Shown here one piece after another: positions 16,974 to 27,870 of a DNA stretch of 64,000 bases. Position 1 is the first letter of the stretch; the number at the start of each line of letters is the position of its first letter. Both the position numbers and the translations under genes were made by a program. The stretch is from positions 12,090,001 through 12,154,000 of the forward strand of contig OX359246.1 of assembly GCA_947179485.1 (NCBI GenBank), written 5' to 3'. The notes below the pieces were generated by a model. The model was not told where the DNA came from. It did no database searches and was given only the letters and a program-made list of their open reading frames with translations. The DNA is from Allacma fusca (taxonomy: Eukaryota > Arthropoda > Collembola > Symphypleona > Sminthuridae).

Positions 16974-19900
16974 CTGATATCAATATTACTAGTCAACTTT
17001 AAATTACTCTATCTCTCAGGTTAATAAATAAAGAAAGCTCTTAATTCTATGTAATTACATATTGACAATTCAATGATCAGATATCAGATAAAAAACGCAT
17101 GAGTACATGATCAGTTTTTGGTCACACTTGGGAAGCTTTTACGACTGCCTTATTCTTGAGCATTTTATGCAATAAACTTCATTTTGAGGCATATACCAAT
17201 GCATAGATAATTGTAAGATACATGATGTTAAGGAAAATTATTTCATTAAAGTTTCTATCGCACTCTGTATTTTAAAAATTGTCCAACCCAGCCGAACTGG
17301 AAGACATGCATACTTACATGATATCAGGGTAAAAGATTATACAAAAGACCCTCTTGAATAAAAAGCAGATCTTACAATTAGTGCACATGGGGCATACGAG
17401 AAATACTTGATACTAAATAGCAAAGGTGTCCACCTATCCTATTTATAGGCCTATATATAGGATAAAAATAGGCAGGATGCAAAATCCAAGTAATTATAGG
17501 TAGTAAAATAGGGTGCAGTAATTACCGCTCAAATTAATCCTATATTATATGTAGGAGCTGCAAGAGATCACTTTTTATTTAGGAACAAGGTAGGCAGTTT
17601 GCGAAGGTAAAAATAGGTATATTTAATAATCTATTGACAAATTTGTCAAGCAATTATTTGATTTAACCTTAAAATAAATCTCAAAAATATTCTTGACATT
17701 TTAGTAGTTCGATTTTTTTCATGTGTTATGATTGCACGAACATACATAGCTGATTTTTAGTTGAAAAAATAAGCCTTTCTAGGCTAAAAATAGGTGTTTA
17801 TAGGCTAACAAATAGGCCTTTATAGGCTAAAATATAGGTAGAAACATTACAGTAATATATATGTAGGCAAATAGGTAGGCAATTTATTTTTGATAAATAA
17901 TATAGGTTAATATGTAGGGAAGGCAAAGCTGCAAAAAATATGTAGTATTTTAGGTAGGCTTAACCTTTTGGACACCTTTGCTAAATAGTAATTCAATTTC
18001 CTTTAGAGATCTTCACCTAATCCATTCTACTTTTGATTTTTAATGCACTTGTGGGGGTAATGTGCAGCTGGATCTGCAAGTATGCAAATTAATTTTGGTT
18101 TCCAGTTGAAAACACTTCCAGTTTTTTTCAACTCGTCAATGAAAGTATGTAATATCAAATTCCAATTATTATTTTTGCAATTGGTTTGTAAACTCTCTAG
18201 TCTTTTTTGAACGTGAGTACCCTGGAAACCAATAAAGATGACATAAACACGGCTTTAAAATACGGGGTTATAAAACATTAATAGAATTTAAAATGAAACT
18301 TAAAAGCTACATAAAAATATTTTGACTGACAACATTTTGAGCTGTCTGACCTGTCAACTAAGGTAACCTGTCCTCAGGTGTTATGGTACTAGACTTCTTA
18401 CTTTATTCCAATAATTCAATACTGGGTCCCCTCTTGAATAAAGTAATAATTCCCTCTAGTTCATGTTACAAGATGGAAACCTTAAAGTAGAAAATTTTAT
18501 CATTATTTAATTTAAATTATATAATTAAGTTATGGTTATTGTCTTGATGTAAATGTAAAACAATTGGTGAACGGTTCTTATGTCTCCTAACAAATCTACG
18601 TTTAAACAATCAAAGGCATTTTTGCTTGGCCGACGAAAAGGGTATCCGGACATGAGGTACATATGCGCAGGTACAAAGCAGTTTTATATAGATATGTACA
18701 CTCGAAAGCTTTATTTAACTGTATAAGGATCAAGTTTCATTACCAACAGTTTAAAGTTGAAAAATGTGTTCACATGTTTTGCATGACCTTCCACACGTAT
18801 AATAATTCAGAACGCCAGATCCGAAAGTTTCAAAAAAGGATTTCAATGTCAAAAAATCAAAATACTACAACAATCAATGACAATTTTACATTGGAATACA
18901 ACGATCAAATTAACAACACAGTCACTAACCTTATAGTTTCCCAATCCCAAAAGATAATTGGAATGCTCTATCCTTCGGAATGAACTATACCCAATACTCT
19001 CTAATACAAGAGCCTAGTAAATAATTTGAGGTTGAAGTTCATCCCATGTATTGAATCGTATTTAGCAACCTACTAGATTACAGCCAAGGTAGAAAAAAAT
19101 GGTCTGTACATATAATTAATTACATGCATAGTAGTTACAAAACTAGAATATAATTTTGCTAATACGACAGAGTTATTGACCAGCACCTAAAAGCGATTGA
19201 CCAGTAATCATTTCTGCAAATATGTACTCATCCCAATAATCTGCCCTCACCTTTTTACGTATACATATGTATACGCAAGTATTGCCCCCATGTGATGCAC
19301 CAGGACAATGGCATGAAGTTCATGAATTTTAAACTGATTACTCTAATCCTATGATCCCACTCTTGGATCAGCTACTGTCAACAACAATAAATTTATTGGC
19401 TCTGTCTGGAAATTGCATATTTGATGACAAGGGGCTAGTGCAGCACAAATTGTGCTTGCAATCTCAATTATATTTCCGTACTATATATAGATATATACCA
19501 CTTGCAAACTCTTTACCTGGTATGAGGAACCTCGCAATGATCTCAAAACTATTTGTCTCTCATAATTCCACTTGCAAAGGAACAAATTGCATTTACCCTG
19601 TAATCAATATTTTTTGCCCCATATGGTTAATCCTCTTGATTACATTTAACTCATACTGTCAATCTGCATGCATTGCAACAGACTAAATTCTTTTTTCGAT
19701 TTCAAGCGAAATGGTCTAAGTGATTATTTCCCTTAAACCAATACGAACAACGAATGAACTATCCACTATGGACATTTTAATTAAAAACAAATTTAACTCC
19801 CAGATTTAACAGCAGCAGCTGCTGTTTTATTCATTAAAAGTAAATCGAATTAATTGTCAGGGTGTTTTAAAAGATATGGTACACTTACTTGTGTAGTATG

Positions 19901-20800
19901 TCCTGTTAGAAAGGTTTTGAAGCAGTAACTCGCAGGAACCTGACATATTTAATCAAATATGTCAAAGTATTATGAATATTAGCAATAATATTGTTTTCTT
20001 ATCCTGCACATGCAAAGATTTTCAAATCACGTGAAAAAATTAATTCTTTTAGAGTGTTACCACTTGGGAAATACTTTCAAACATAAAAAGTGAACACATG
20101 CTAACTGATAACACTTTGAAATTCCGGGTACATTTTAAAATACACAATGGCCAGAAATTGACTAAGCATTTTCGTAAGGTAAATTACAGCCTGTGAATAC
20201 ATACTTCGAAGAAGTCACGTCAATCAATCAAGCGGAATCAATTACCCACACTTGAATTATTGACTCAAATTGTTCAGTTTTGTCATTGACCTTACCATTA
20301 AAATTCCCCTTGCAAAACTTGAGACTTGGTGGTGGGACGATGGGAATTAAAAATGAATACATTATTAATTGACATAGCCAGATTAAACCTGATTTGCACT
20401 TGATTACTACAATTACAAGCACACTTGAATAATTACATATCCATGTCAAGAGATTACAATGGTAGACTCCAAAAGAACATGAGATAATTCCGAGTATACA
20501 AGCCTGTAGTAATAAGCACATTCCTAATTTATTTCCCGATAAAACCTCTTGAGCAGGTGGTGAGGCATTCAGCAATGTGATCCGATTACCCAATTTTGCT
20601 GATTAAACTTTAACTCCCGATCATTGGGCTCATATAGGAATTAAATCGAATGGTCCTTTCTTTCCTCTGGGATTTCCTAAAGAATAACAAGCCAAGTCTT
20701 GTTAGTCTTGCCACAATTAATTATAGTTTTATTCCACCTATACCAATCCCTCTGTTCGTCATAAATCCTGAGGATCCTCCAACAAACAAATAATTTCAAA
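16974..20800. other. Intergenic, no gene recognised
   Basis: Between the esterase stop and the aquaglyceroporin start. It contains hAT-type element B (17421-17980). Open frames near 18663-18983 and 19351-19686 show no domain, signal peptide or splice sites and are probably chance. Confidence 0.55.
17421..17980. mobile_element. Non-autonomous hAT-type element B, with TAGGTAGGCA-type inner repeats
   Basis: The element has perfect 12-bp terminal inverted repeats, CAAAGGTGTCCA at the left and TGGACACCTTTG at the right. It is flanked by the exact 8-bp duplication CTAAATAG (17413-17420 and 17981-17988). The 560-bp body is rich in variants of 'aaataggtaggca' and 'ataggc', in opposite orientation near the two ends. 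This is a textbook hAT footprint without transposase. Confidence 0.88.
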
Positions 20801-22428
20801 ATGTCCCAAAAAGGAACAACGCCTTTTCAGGAGTTTGCGCGGAAGAGAATGAGGATTGAAAATTCCTACATTAAAGAGGCCATTTCCGAATTCCTTGCAT
20901 CTCTGATTGTTTGCGTAAGTCAAACCTAATTCTCATACCATTTATATCCAGTGGACGTTCTAATTTTATAAAGTCCTAAAATTTAATTCAATACAATTTA
21001 ATATATCATTTTCCTCTATATTTATAGGTATTTGCTGTGGCGGCTGTTACTCAACATATTCTTCAGCCAGGAAATGACTCCATGCAGCCTGCTCTGGGCG
21101 GTGTTTTAGGGCTTATGATTGCCATTCTAGTTTGTGGCGGGATATCAGGTAACTAAAACATATTCCCTGAAATTTTCCCCATTCCCAATCAAAATTTGAA
21201 CGGTCTTATGTTACAACATATTTTGCAATTCTCAATTAGGACCGCACTTAAACCCTGCCGTGACTTTGGGTCTAGCCATTGCCGGACATTTGAGTTGGGC
21301 CAAAGTCCCTGTTTACTTCGTAGCCCAGATTTTTGGGGGTTTCGTTGGGGCTGGTTTGGCCGCTGCCAATTATTACTGTAAGTGTCTTAATCTCAATCAA
21401 AACATATGGTTACTTATGGATTGTACATTTTGCAATCATTTTGGAACAACATAAAATTTTTTGTTCCTGAATGTAAAGATTGTTTAAAAAAATTGACATA
21501 GTGTCTCACTAATGTTTTTTTTTGGTAAATTCAGGGGTTGGGCACGGGAAATTCACGGAGGTGATACCTGCTGGCGCATTTGCTCACATTACAACTGAAA
21601 CACCCGTTGCTAATGGTATTTTGGATCAAGTGAGTTCGCAGATTGTTTTTGAGTTAAAATATGCAATGAGCGTAAATTCTGCTCCGAATTGGGAGTAAAA
21701 TTTTGTAACATTGGACAGTTATATGTACAATGTATAAGGTATGTTTTTATGGTATTAATAGACCATTGGGACCGCTATCTTGCTCATGACCGTCCTGGCT
21801 GTAATAGATAAGAGAAACATGGAAGTTCCCAAGCACCTGATCCCCCTTTACTTAGCTTTAACCGTGGCTGCTCTTCTTTTCTGTTTCGGGTACAATTCTG
21901 GATCACCCCTTAATCCCGCTCGAGATTTGGGTCCCAGACTGATGGCCATTGCTATTGGTTACAGTGTGGATGAAGTTTTTACACCGTAAGTTATTTTACA
22001 GTTAGTAAATTCGCATACATCTAATTATATATCGTATCTGCTCTTGAAATTTTTTTGATCATAATAAACCTAAATTTGTTGGCCGTTTCAGTGGAGGGCA
22101 ACAATGGTGGACAGTCGGATTTTTCGGTCCCCTCATTGGGGGTGCTATTGGGAGCGTGATGTACATTGTATTGATCGGGGCCCATTTGAAAGATACCGAG
22201 GAAGAGGCCTTAGAGAAGAAAAACACTCAATTTTCATCCCAATTCCAACCCCAGAGACAGCCCTCTCAAATGTATCAATCCGGTGGTCCGGTCTTCAATG
22301 GGGGTTCAAATATGCAGAGAAATCAAGGCAGAAATGGTCCCAGCAATTATCCCTATGATATGAACGGGAACATGTCCCCTAATCAGTATCAGTTCCGTGG
22401 TGGAGCGAACACAAAGAGTTACGCGTAA
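20801..22428 (+). CDS. Aquaglyceroporin (MIP-family channel)
   Basis: Six exons: 20801-20914, 21028-21148, 21240-21377, 21535-21629, 21762-21985, 22092-22428; phases agree. This is a plasma-membrane channel for glycerol, water and other small solutes. The two pore motifs are present: GPHLNPAVTLG after the first membrane helices and GSPLNPARDLGPR after the fourth. The Asp after the second NPAR is the usual mark of glycerol-passing members (AQP3/7/9/10 group) rather than strict water channels. Six hydrophobic segments are recognisable, ending with VGFFGPLIGGAIGSVMYIVL. A Gln/Asn/Gly-rich cytosolic tail of about 85 residues follows and is longer than in typical GLPs. The first exon ATG gives a short cytosolic N-terminus of about 25 residues. 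Solute choice beyond glycerol is not predictable. Confidence 0.93.
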
Positions 22429-24814
22429 TTTTTTGATAAATATATAATCTCAAATACACTATATGTACCTTACGCCGATTTAATATTACCGTATAGAAAA
22501 TAGATTTAATAATATATCTATACATACCTGGAATGTTCATCTAAAACGGGTAAATGCACCTATGTAACGCGACAATAAAAAACATTCATTTCCTATCTAT
22601 AGTAAGGATGTATTGATATATTTATAAGTAGCACTAACATTGCATTTAATGATGGTTCCAATGCCTTAACAAATGTAATGGGATAATTCCAGCTGCGTAT
22701 ATATTTTTTTTATCTATTACTACAGCCAAGGTAATTATTATGTATGGTCTAAAAAACACAACGCAATATTATACAGTCGCGAATATCCTGGCCTTTATTG
22801 AGCAGAATGTAAGCACAGTAAACCGACAGAAAAATGACCACTGATTGGTGAGAGGAAATATGTCCAAATATTTTTGCTCGTATAGAGACAATGCACTCAT
22901 ATCAGGGATCTCTTCTGGCGATATAGTAGCCTGAAAAACTTGTTTACTCTGGACTCGACCTTAAGCAACGCATGTTAGTTGATAAAATTTAACCCATATT
23001 TGGCCATTACACAATAACAGCTAAAGACCCACTTTATTTGGCATTAGAAAAGCTGGAGATAGCTTTGTTGACAGGAGATTATAATATTTTGGTCTATTGC
23101 CTATATTGTGACCAAAGTAGCAGTTCAAATGTCTGTAGATTAGAGACAATAACCTACAGAGATTTCATGCATTTAAAGAATCGATTGTACTAATTGAGAC
23201 AGCCCTAATATTATTGTTTACTTATTGTTAGATGGAAATTCGGAAAATTAGATCAAGAGCATGACATTATTTTGGAGTTCTTGTGATTGAGCACTAAAGG
23301 GTATTGGGAGACACATTACGGGTTTAACTTGATATAGAACTTAGACCTTAGACACGCATGCGTATACACAGTTAACAAGTGCAGAAAAACAGGTCCACTA
23401 TAGAGAAGGAATATTTTGTAGTCGTTCTTTTAAGTCAGAGTATTGGGAGAGGCTCTATAATTACTTATAAATACCAATCCAAGGAAGAGCACCGATATTA
23501 AAGTGGGTCTGTAATTTGCACAATTGTTTATAGTTATGCAATTGTAGTGCTCAGGCATTAAATTCGTCTCAACAGGCATACCCGCGAACCTTGATCACAT
23601 CAATCTGTATTAAATATTATCCATTAAATGTTTACCCACAAATTACTACATTATATGTCAATTACGTTGATGAACGCTGATTGAGCAGTATTTTTGGTAT
23701 ACCTATTCTGGATGCGATTATGCAATTATTACAGTCTGGATTTGTTAATTGGAAGATTGTTTGCGCAACTAGAAGTATTGACCTATACGATAATTAATTT
23801 AAGTACAAATGTATAAACGCAATAAAACCGACATCCTCCTATTATTGGGATTTTCATCACCCCCTTAGAGGGCAGGGAAATGTCAATTTGTAGGGGCGAA
23901 GGTCCTGTCTGTCCCGGAAATAGCTGCCGAAACTAGGGCACCAGGAATCTCAAATATTTGGTAGGGACAGATTAGATGAAAATTAAGAAGCTTATTGATT
24001 TTGAAGAACACCGGATCATCCACTTGTCCTCAAAAAATTAAATAAGGTCACATATAAAAACATCCATACGAAAGAAAGTGGAAAGTACAGCCTACTCCAT
24101 CTGTAGTTGGATTTGTCGTTAACGATAAATTGCCTTTTATATGAGCTGGTAGATGTCGCATGAACTCGCACAAGTGTAATTTGCATATTATTCTAAACGT
24201 TTTTCAAAATTTAAAACGATGCATACTCATTACGATTAGACGCCACGCGCTTTAGTGACTTAACACGCAGTGTTTATCACCAATGATTTTTTTCTTCCAT
24301 GTTAATTCTAAATTACACTACAAAATTCCAGAAAATACGCAAAAGAATTGAGATTTTCTGATACTATTCTGTGTGTTCTTTAAAAGAATAACCTCTCGGA
24401 CAGTCGTTAGGTAACCGGGATAAAAGAAACCTGAATTTACATTATATATTATAATTATTATTGGGTAGTAGAACATGCCAACGCCAACAGTGTATCCATA
24501 AGTAGGCAAACGATTGGTGGCACTCGGTGGGAGTAGGAGTGTCTAAAGCAAAATGTTTATATTCGATATTGGGATTTTAACCATTGCAATTAAAATCTAT
24601 AGAAACTAGAACTGTATAATCAGTATTAGGGGATTATTATTGATGAAACCACTCCCATAAATAATTACGTGATTGCATGTTGACACAATGTACAGTTTGA
24701 CGTTGCCATTTCAAATCAAAGTTACTAACAGAAATGTTTGACGTCGTTTCTGTGCACAATAAACTGTGAGCAACACAAAAAAATACCGATTCCGTCAAAT
24801 TATTCTGTCCAAGA
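22429..24814. other. Intergenic, no gene recognised
   Basis: AT-rich sequence between the aquaglyceroporin and the ionotropic receptor. No exon chain, known domain or clear transposon end was seen on either strand. Confidence 0.55.
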
Positions 24815-26755
24815 ATGAATATTTTTTTATTTATCTTTGAAATTACAGTGGTACTGTTCAGTCTGAATGATCCCAAATGTGGTCAACGTGAGCAAGACCT
24901 TATCCTAAAAATACTCGTACTTGTCAAGTCTTGCACCTTAATTGTTCCTCCAACCAACGACTACGAATACCTGTCACAGCACTTCATAGACTCAAAGGAA
25001 GTCATTGCTCAGGTCAGGCTAAGTCCCAAAGCCCAAATCGGACCCTTAAGTGCGTACAAATTGCACCAAAAATATACCAAAAGATTCTTATCCCTGATTT
25101 CAGCTTCGGACGTTTCCGAAACAGGGATATTATTCTCAAACCTCTTAACCACCAAATCATTTGACTCTTTAGTTAAACAAGATTCAGACTATTTCATATT
25201 TATAGCGAGGAAATCCGAAAATCTCGAGTCAATCCTGCTCTCAAAATTTGCATCGGAGCTCAAATTCAAAATTTTAATACGCGGGCAAGCCATTCACACC
25301 GTTTGTTTCTTTTGCAATCATGGAGATCCAGAAATTTTGGAACTCCCGCGTGTCGGAACAGGGATACGTGATTTGGAAAAAATATTCCCAGATTTTACTT
25401 AAAACGGATTTGGTCATAGATTCAAAACAGTGGCACCCACAGGGCTGGTACACTCTATAGAAATTGACGGAGTTCAAGGATCAAAATGGTACCTCAAAAG
25501 AGGGACAATTGTCACGTGTGTGAAAGTGACATTTCAAAAGTTGAACTTTACTTTCGACGTGGAACCTTCCAGTGGAGGGGGGTCCTCGGGTTCTTTACTC
25601 AAGAACGGAAGTTGGGTTGGCGCTGTCAAAGATGTGGAATCCGGATTTGCAGATTTTTCCCTTATAAGTGCCACAACGTTCTCTAGGTTTCCTCTGGTCA
25701 GTTTCTCAAAGTCAATGTTCTACAGCTGGGTGAATTTTGCTGTAGGGCCCCCGACGGAAAAGTATTCCTGGAATATTGTCCATTCCCTCCTATCCAATTC
25801 TGTATGGCTCTGGATCCTCATAGCATTAATCCTCTCCGTCCTAACTCTAAAACTAGTAAGAACAAACCTTTGCGGAACAAATATACCTGACAAATTCGAC
25901 AATCAGTCCTTTAGTTTCCTTGTAATGATTTTACTGGAGAAATGTTTCCCTGTTCCAAAGACAAACATCACTCGAGTGATTCTGTCCACTTGGCTTTTAG
26001 CAGCTCTGGTCTTAAATTGTGCTTACAGGACCAAACTACTCTCCAAAATGGTCTTTCCGAATTTTCCCGCTCAGCCCAGAACCATGGTGGAGCTGAGCGA
26101 CTCACCGGACTACCAATGGGGTATGGAAATTGGGGCTGTGAAAAGTGCAGCTTATTTGCAATTGTCCCAGTCCACGAACTCCGTCTACCAGAAGATCTTC
26201 AAGGGGATTCAAATTCTTCCCTCCAGTTATGCCTGCTTCAAAAGGTGTTTGAAAGAGAATTTTGCCTGCATCGACTGGGAGCCAGGAGCACATTACATGA
26301 TCCCGAGGAATTTTAGCGATAAGTACGGCCGGCATGGATTTGTCTTATCAAAGGACTTGGCATTTTTCAATCAACTATCCCTAGCAATGCGCCGAGGAAA
26401 TTTGATTCGTCAGCATATAGAAAAGGTTATTGAGTCTTTGAGGGAGATGGGGCTGGTGTCTCAATGGCGCGTAATGGACGTGGAACAAGTCCGAAGAGAA
26501 AGGATCCAATGGGAGGGGGACGCCAATGTCAAACGCGGAGGGGAAGACAAAGATCCGGATGTTACCCAGAAACGAAATATTTCAAAACTGTATCATTTGC
26601 TAGGGTCTTTTTACGTCGTCATTTTTGGCTTAAGTATCGCTCTAGTTTATTTTTCAATTGAACTTTTAATTTTTTATTCGGACAGATCCGTTGGTGTGTT
26701 TATGTTGAACGCATGCAAGGAATTCCCGGCCGGGAAATTGATAATGTTGTTGTAA
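24815..26755 (+). pseudogene. Ionotropic receptor (iGluR-like chemoreceptor) with one in-frame stop
   Basis: A single 647-codon frame runs from ATG 24815 to the stop at 26753-26755 and is interrupted only by TAA at 25400-25402 (codon 196). Both halves are in the same frame and both fit the family. The N-terminus has a signal peptide (MNIFLFIFEITVVLFSL) and a divergent extracellular domain. After the stop come S1 (NGSWVGAVKDVESGFADFSL, then SRFPLVSFSKSM), TM1 (WLWILIALILSVLTLKLV), a pore region, TM2 (ILSTWLLAALVLNCAYRT), S2, and TM3 (YVVIFGLSIALVYFSIELL). This is the layout of variant ionotropic receptors, ligand-gated cation channels of chemosensory dendrites. There are no introns. The rest of the frame is undamaged, so the choices are a very young pseudogene, a polymorphism or sequencing error, or stop readthrough. 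A 63-nt or 81-nt intron removing the stop is possible on paper but would delete conserved-looking sequence. Confidence 0.8.
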
Positions 26756-26864
26756 ATAAGCTGTTGATTTATAATAATTAATATATCTGGGATATTGCAT
26801 TGATTTAAATAATTATTTGCTGCATAGGAATTGATTGTTGTCACCTTTGGTCTCCTCAAAGGTC

Positions 26865-27060
26865 AGTTAAATGACCTCATAGGTTAGTTAAATGACCTCA
26901 TAGGTTAGTTAAATGACCTCATAGGTTAGTTAAATGACCTCATAGGTTAGTTAAATGACCTCATAGGTTAGTTAAATGACCTCATAGGTTAGTTAAATGA
27001 CCTCATAGGTTAGTTAAATGACCTCATAGGTTAGTTAAATGACCTCAAAGATCAATGACA
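26865..27060. repeat. 21-bp minisatellite of AGGTTA/TGACCT half-sites
   Basis: About nine near-identical copies of a 21-bp unit, 'gacctcataggttagttaaat', lie just 3' of the receptor gene. Each unit holds AGGTTA-gttaaa-TGACCT, and the first copy (from about 26860) is AGGTCA-gttaaa-TGACCT, an exact inverted pair. The last units are mutated (AGATCA, GATCGG). There is no spacer diversity and no cas gene, so it is a minisatellite, not CRISPR. Any regulatory role is inference. Confidence 0.9.
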
Positions 27061-27870
27061 TGACCTCATCGATCGGCTCAGAAATAATATTCTCCAAACC
27101 TCTCTTCCCATATCAGGTCAAAAAAGTAACCTCCTGAATTGGAACCCTCCACATAAAATTCTGATTTACTCGATTACCTCTACTGCATTTTTCCATATAA
27201 ACAGATAACTAAATAGTACTGTAATCATTTATTGGGAAATAATTTCTAATAGTAGAATTATTCAATTGCTCAAAACTTATGCAAGGAAAACATATTAACG
27301 CTTCAGCGGTTGACCCTTTTATGGTGAGTGAGTCACAGGAAGCTTACTTCCTCAGAAGAGGTTCGTAAAATGTTCTGACTTACAATTATGATTAGAGGGA
27401 TATTCACTCACACTTACTTCAGTCATTAAAGATAACGGTACATTACTTACTTGTAGTCACTGATAAAATGTAAGCCTGTAGCCAGAACACTGTGGTGAAG
27501 TGTGCATCAAAGTAAATGACTCATGGCTATTTTGCAAATAAAGCCCCTAAAATGAACTAATAAAATAATTACTCATATAATTTCCCGTATTTTCTTCGTA
27601 CTGTATGTATATAACTTCTGTAATCGCATATCGTCATGACGGAAGGGTTGGGAGAAATAAAGTTGTGCATTAAAATGGGACACTCTCATAGACACGCCGT
27701 ATTTTATGGGCTCTGTAAATTAAATTCCATTAATAATTACAGTAATTGATTAATTACTACTTATTTTTACCGTTACCTTATAAAGCTCTTTCGTGTATGG
27801 AAATTTGAGCAAAGAGGATTTTAAAGGCTTTTATTTTCTTAGGGCTCTAATTTCTTTAAAATATTCTAAC

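Noticed and set aside
18663..18983. 106-codon open frame
   Set aside because: No domain, signal peptide, splice context or codon pattern; AT-rich chance frame.
19351..19686. 111-codon open frame
   Set aside because: Hydrophobic composition reflects base content; no recognisable family or neighbours supporting a gene.
25350..25430. Hypothetical 81-nt (or 63-nt) intron that would remove the receptor's in-frame stop
   Set aside because: Donor sites are weak and the removed stretch (FPDFT ... GHRFKTV) looks conserved for the family; kept only as an alternative.
26865..27060. Regular short repeats resembling a CRISPR array
   Set aside because: Units are contiguous 21-mers with no variable spacers and no cas genes, in a eukaryotic context; it is a minisatellite.
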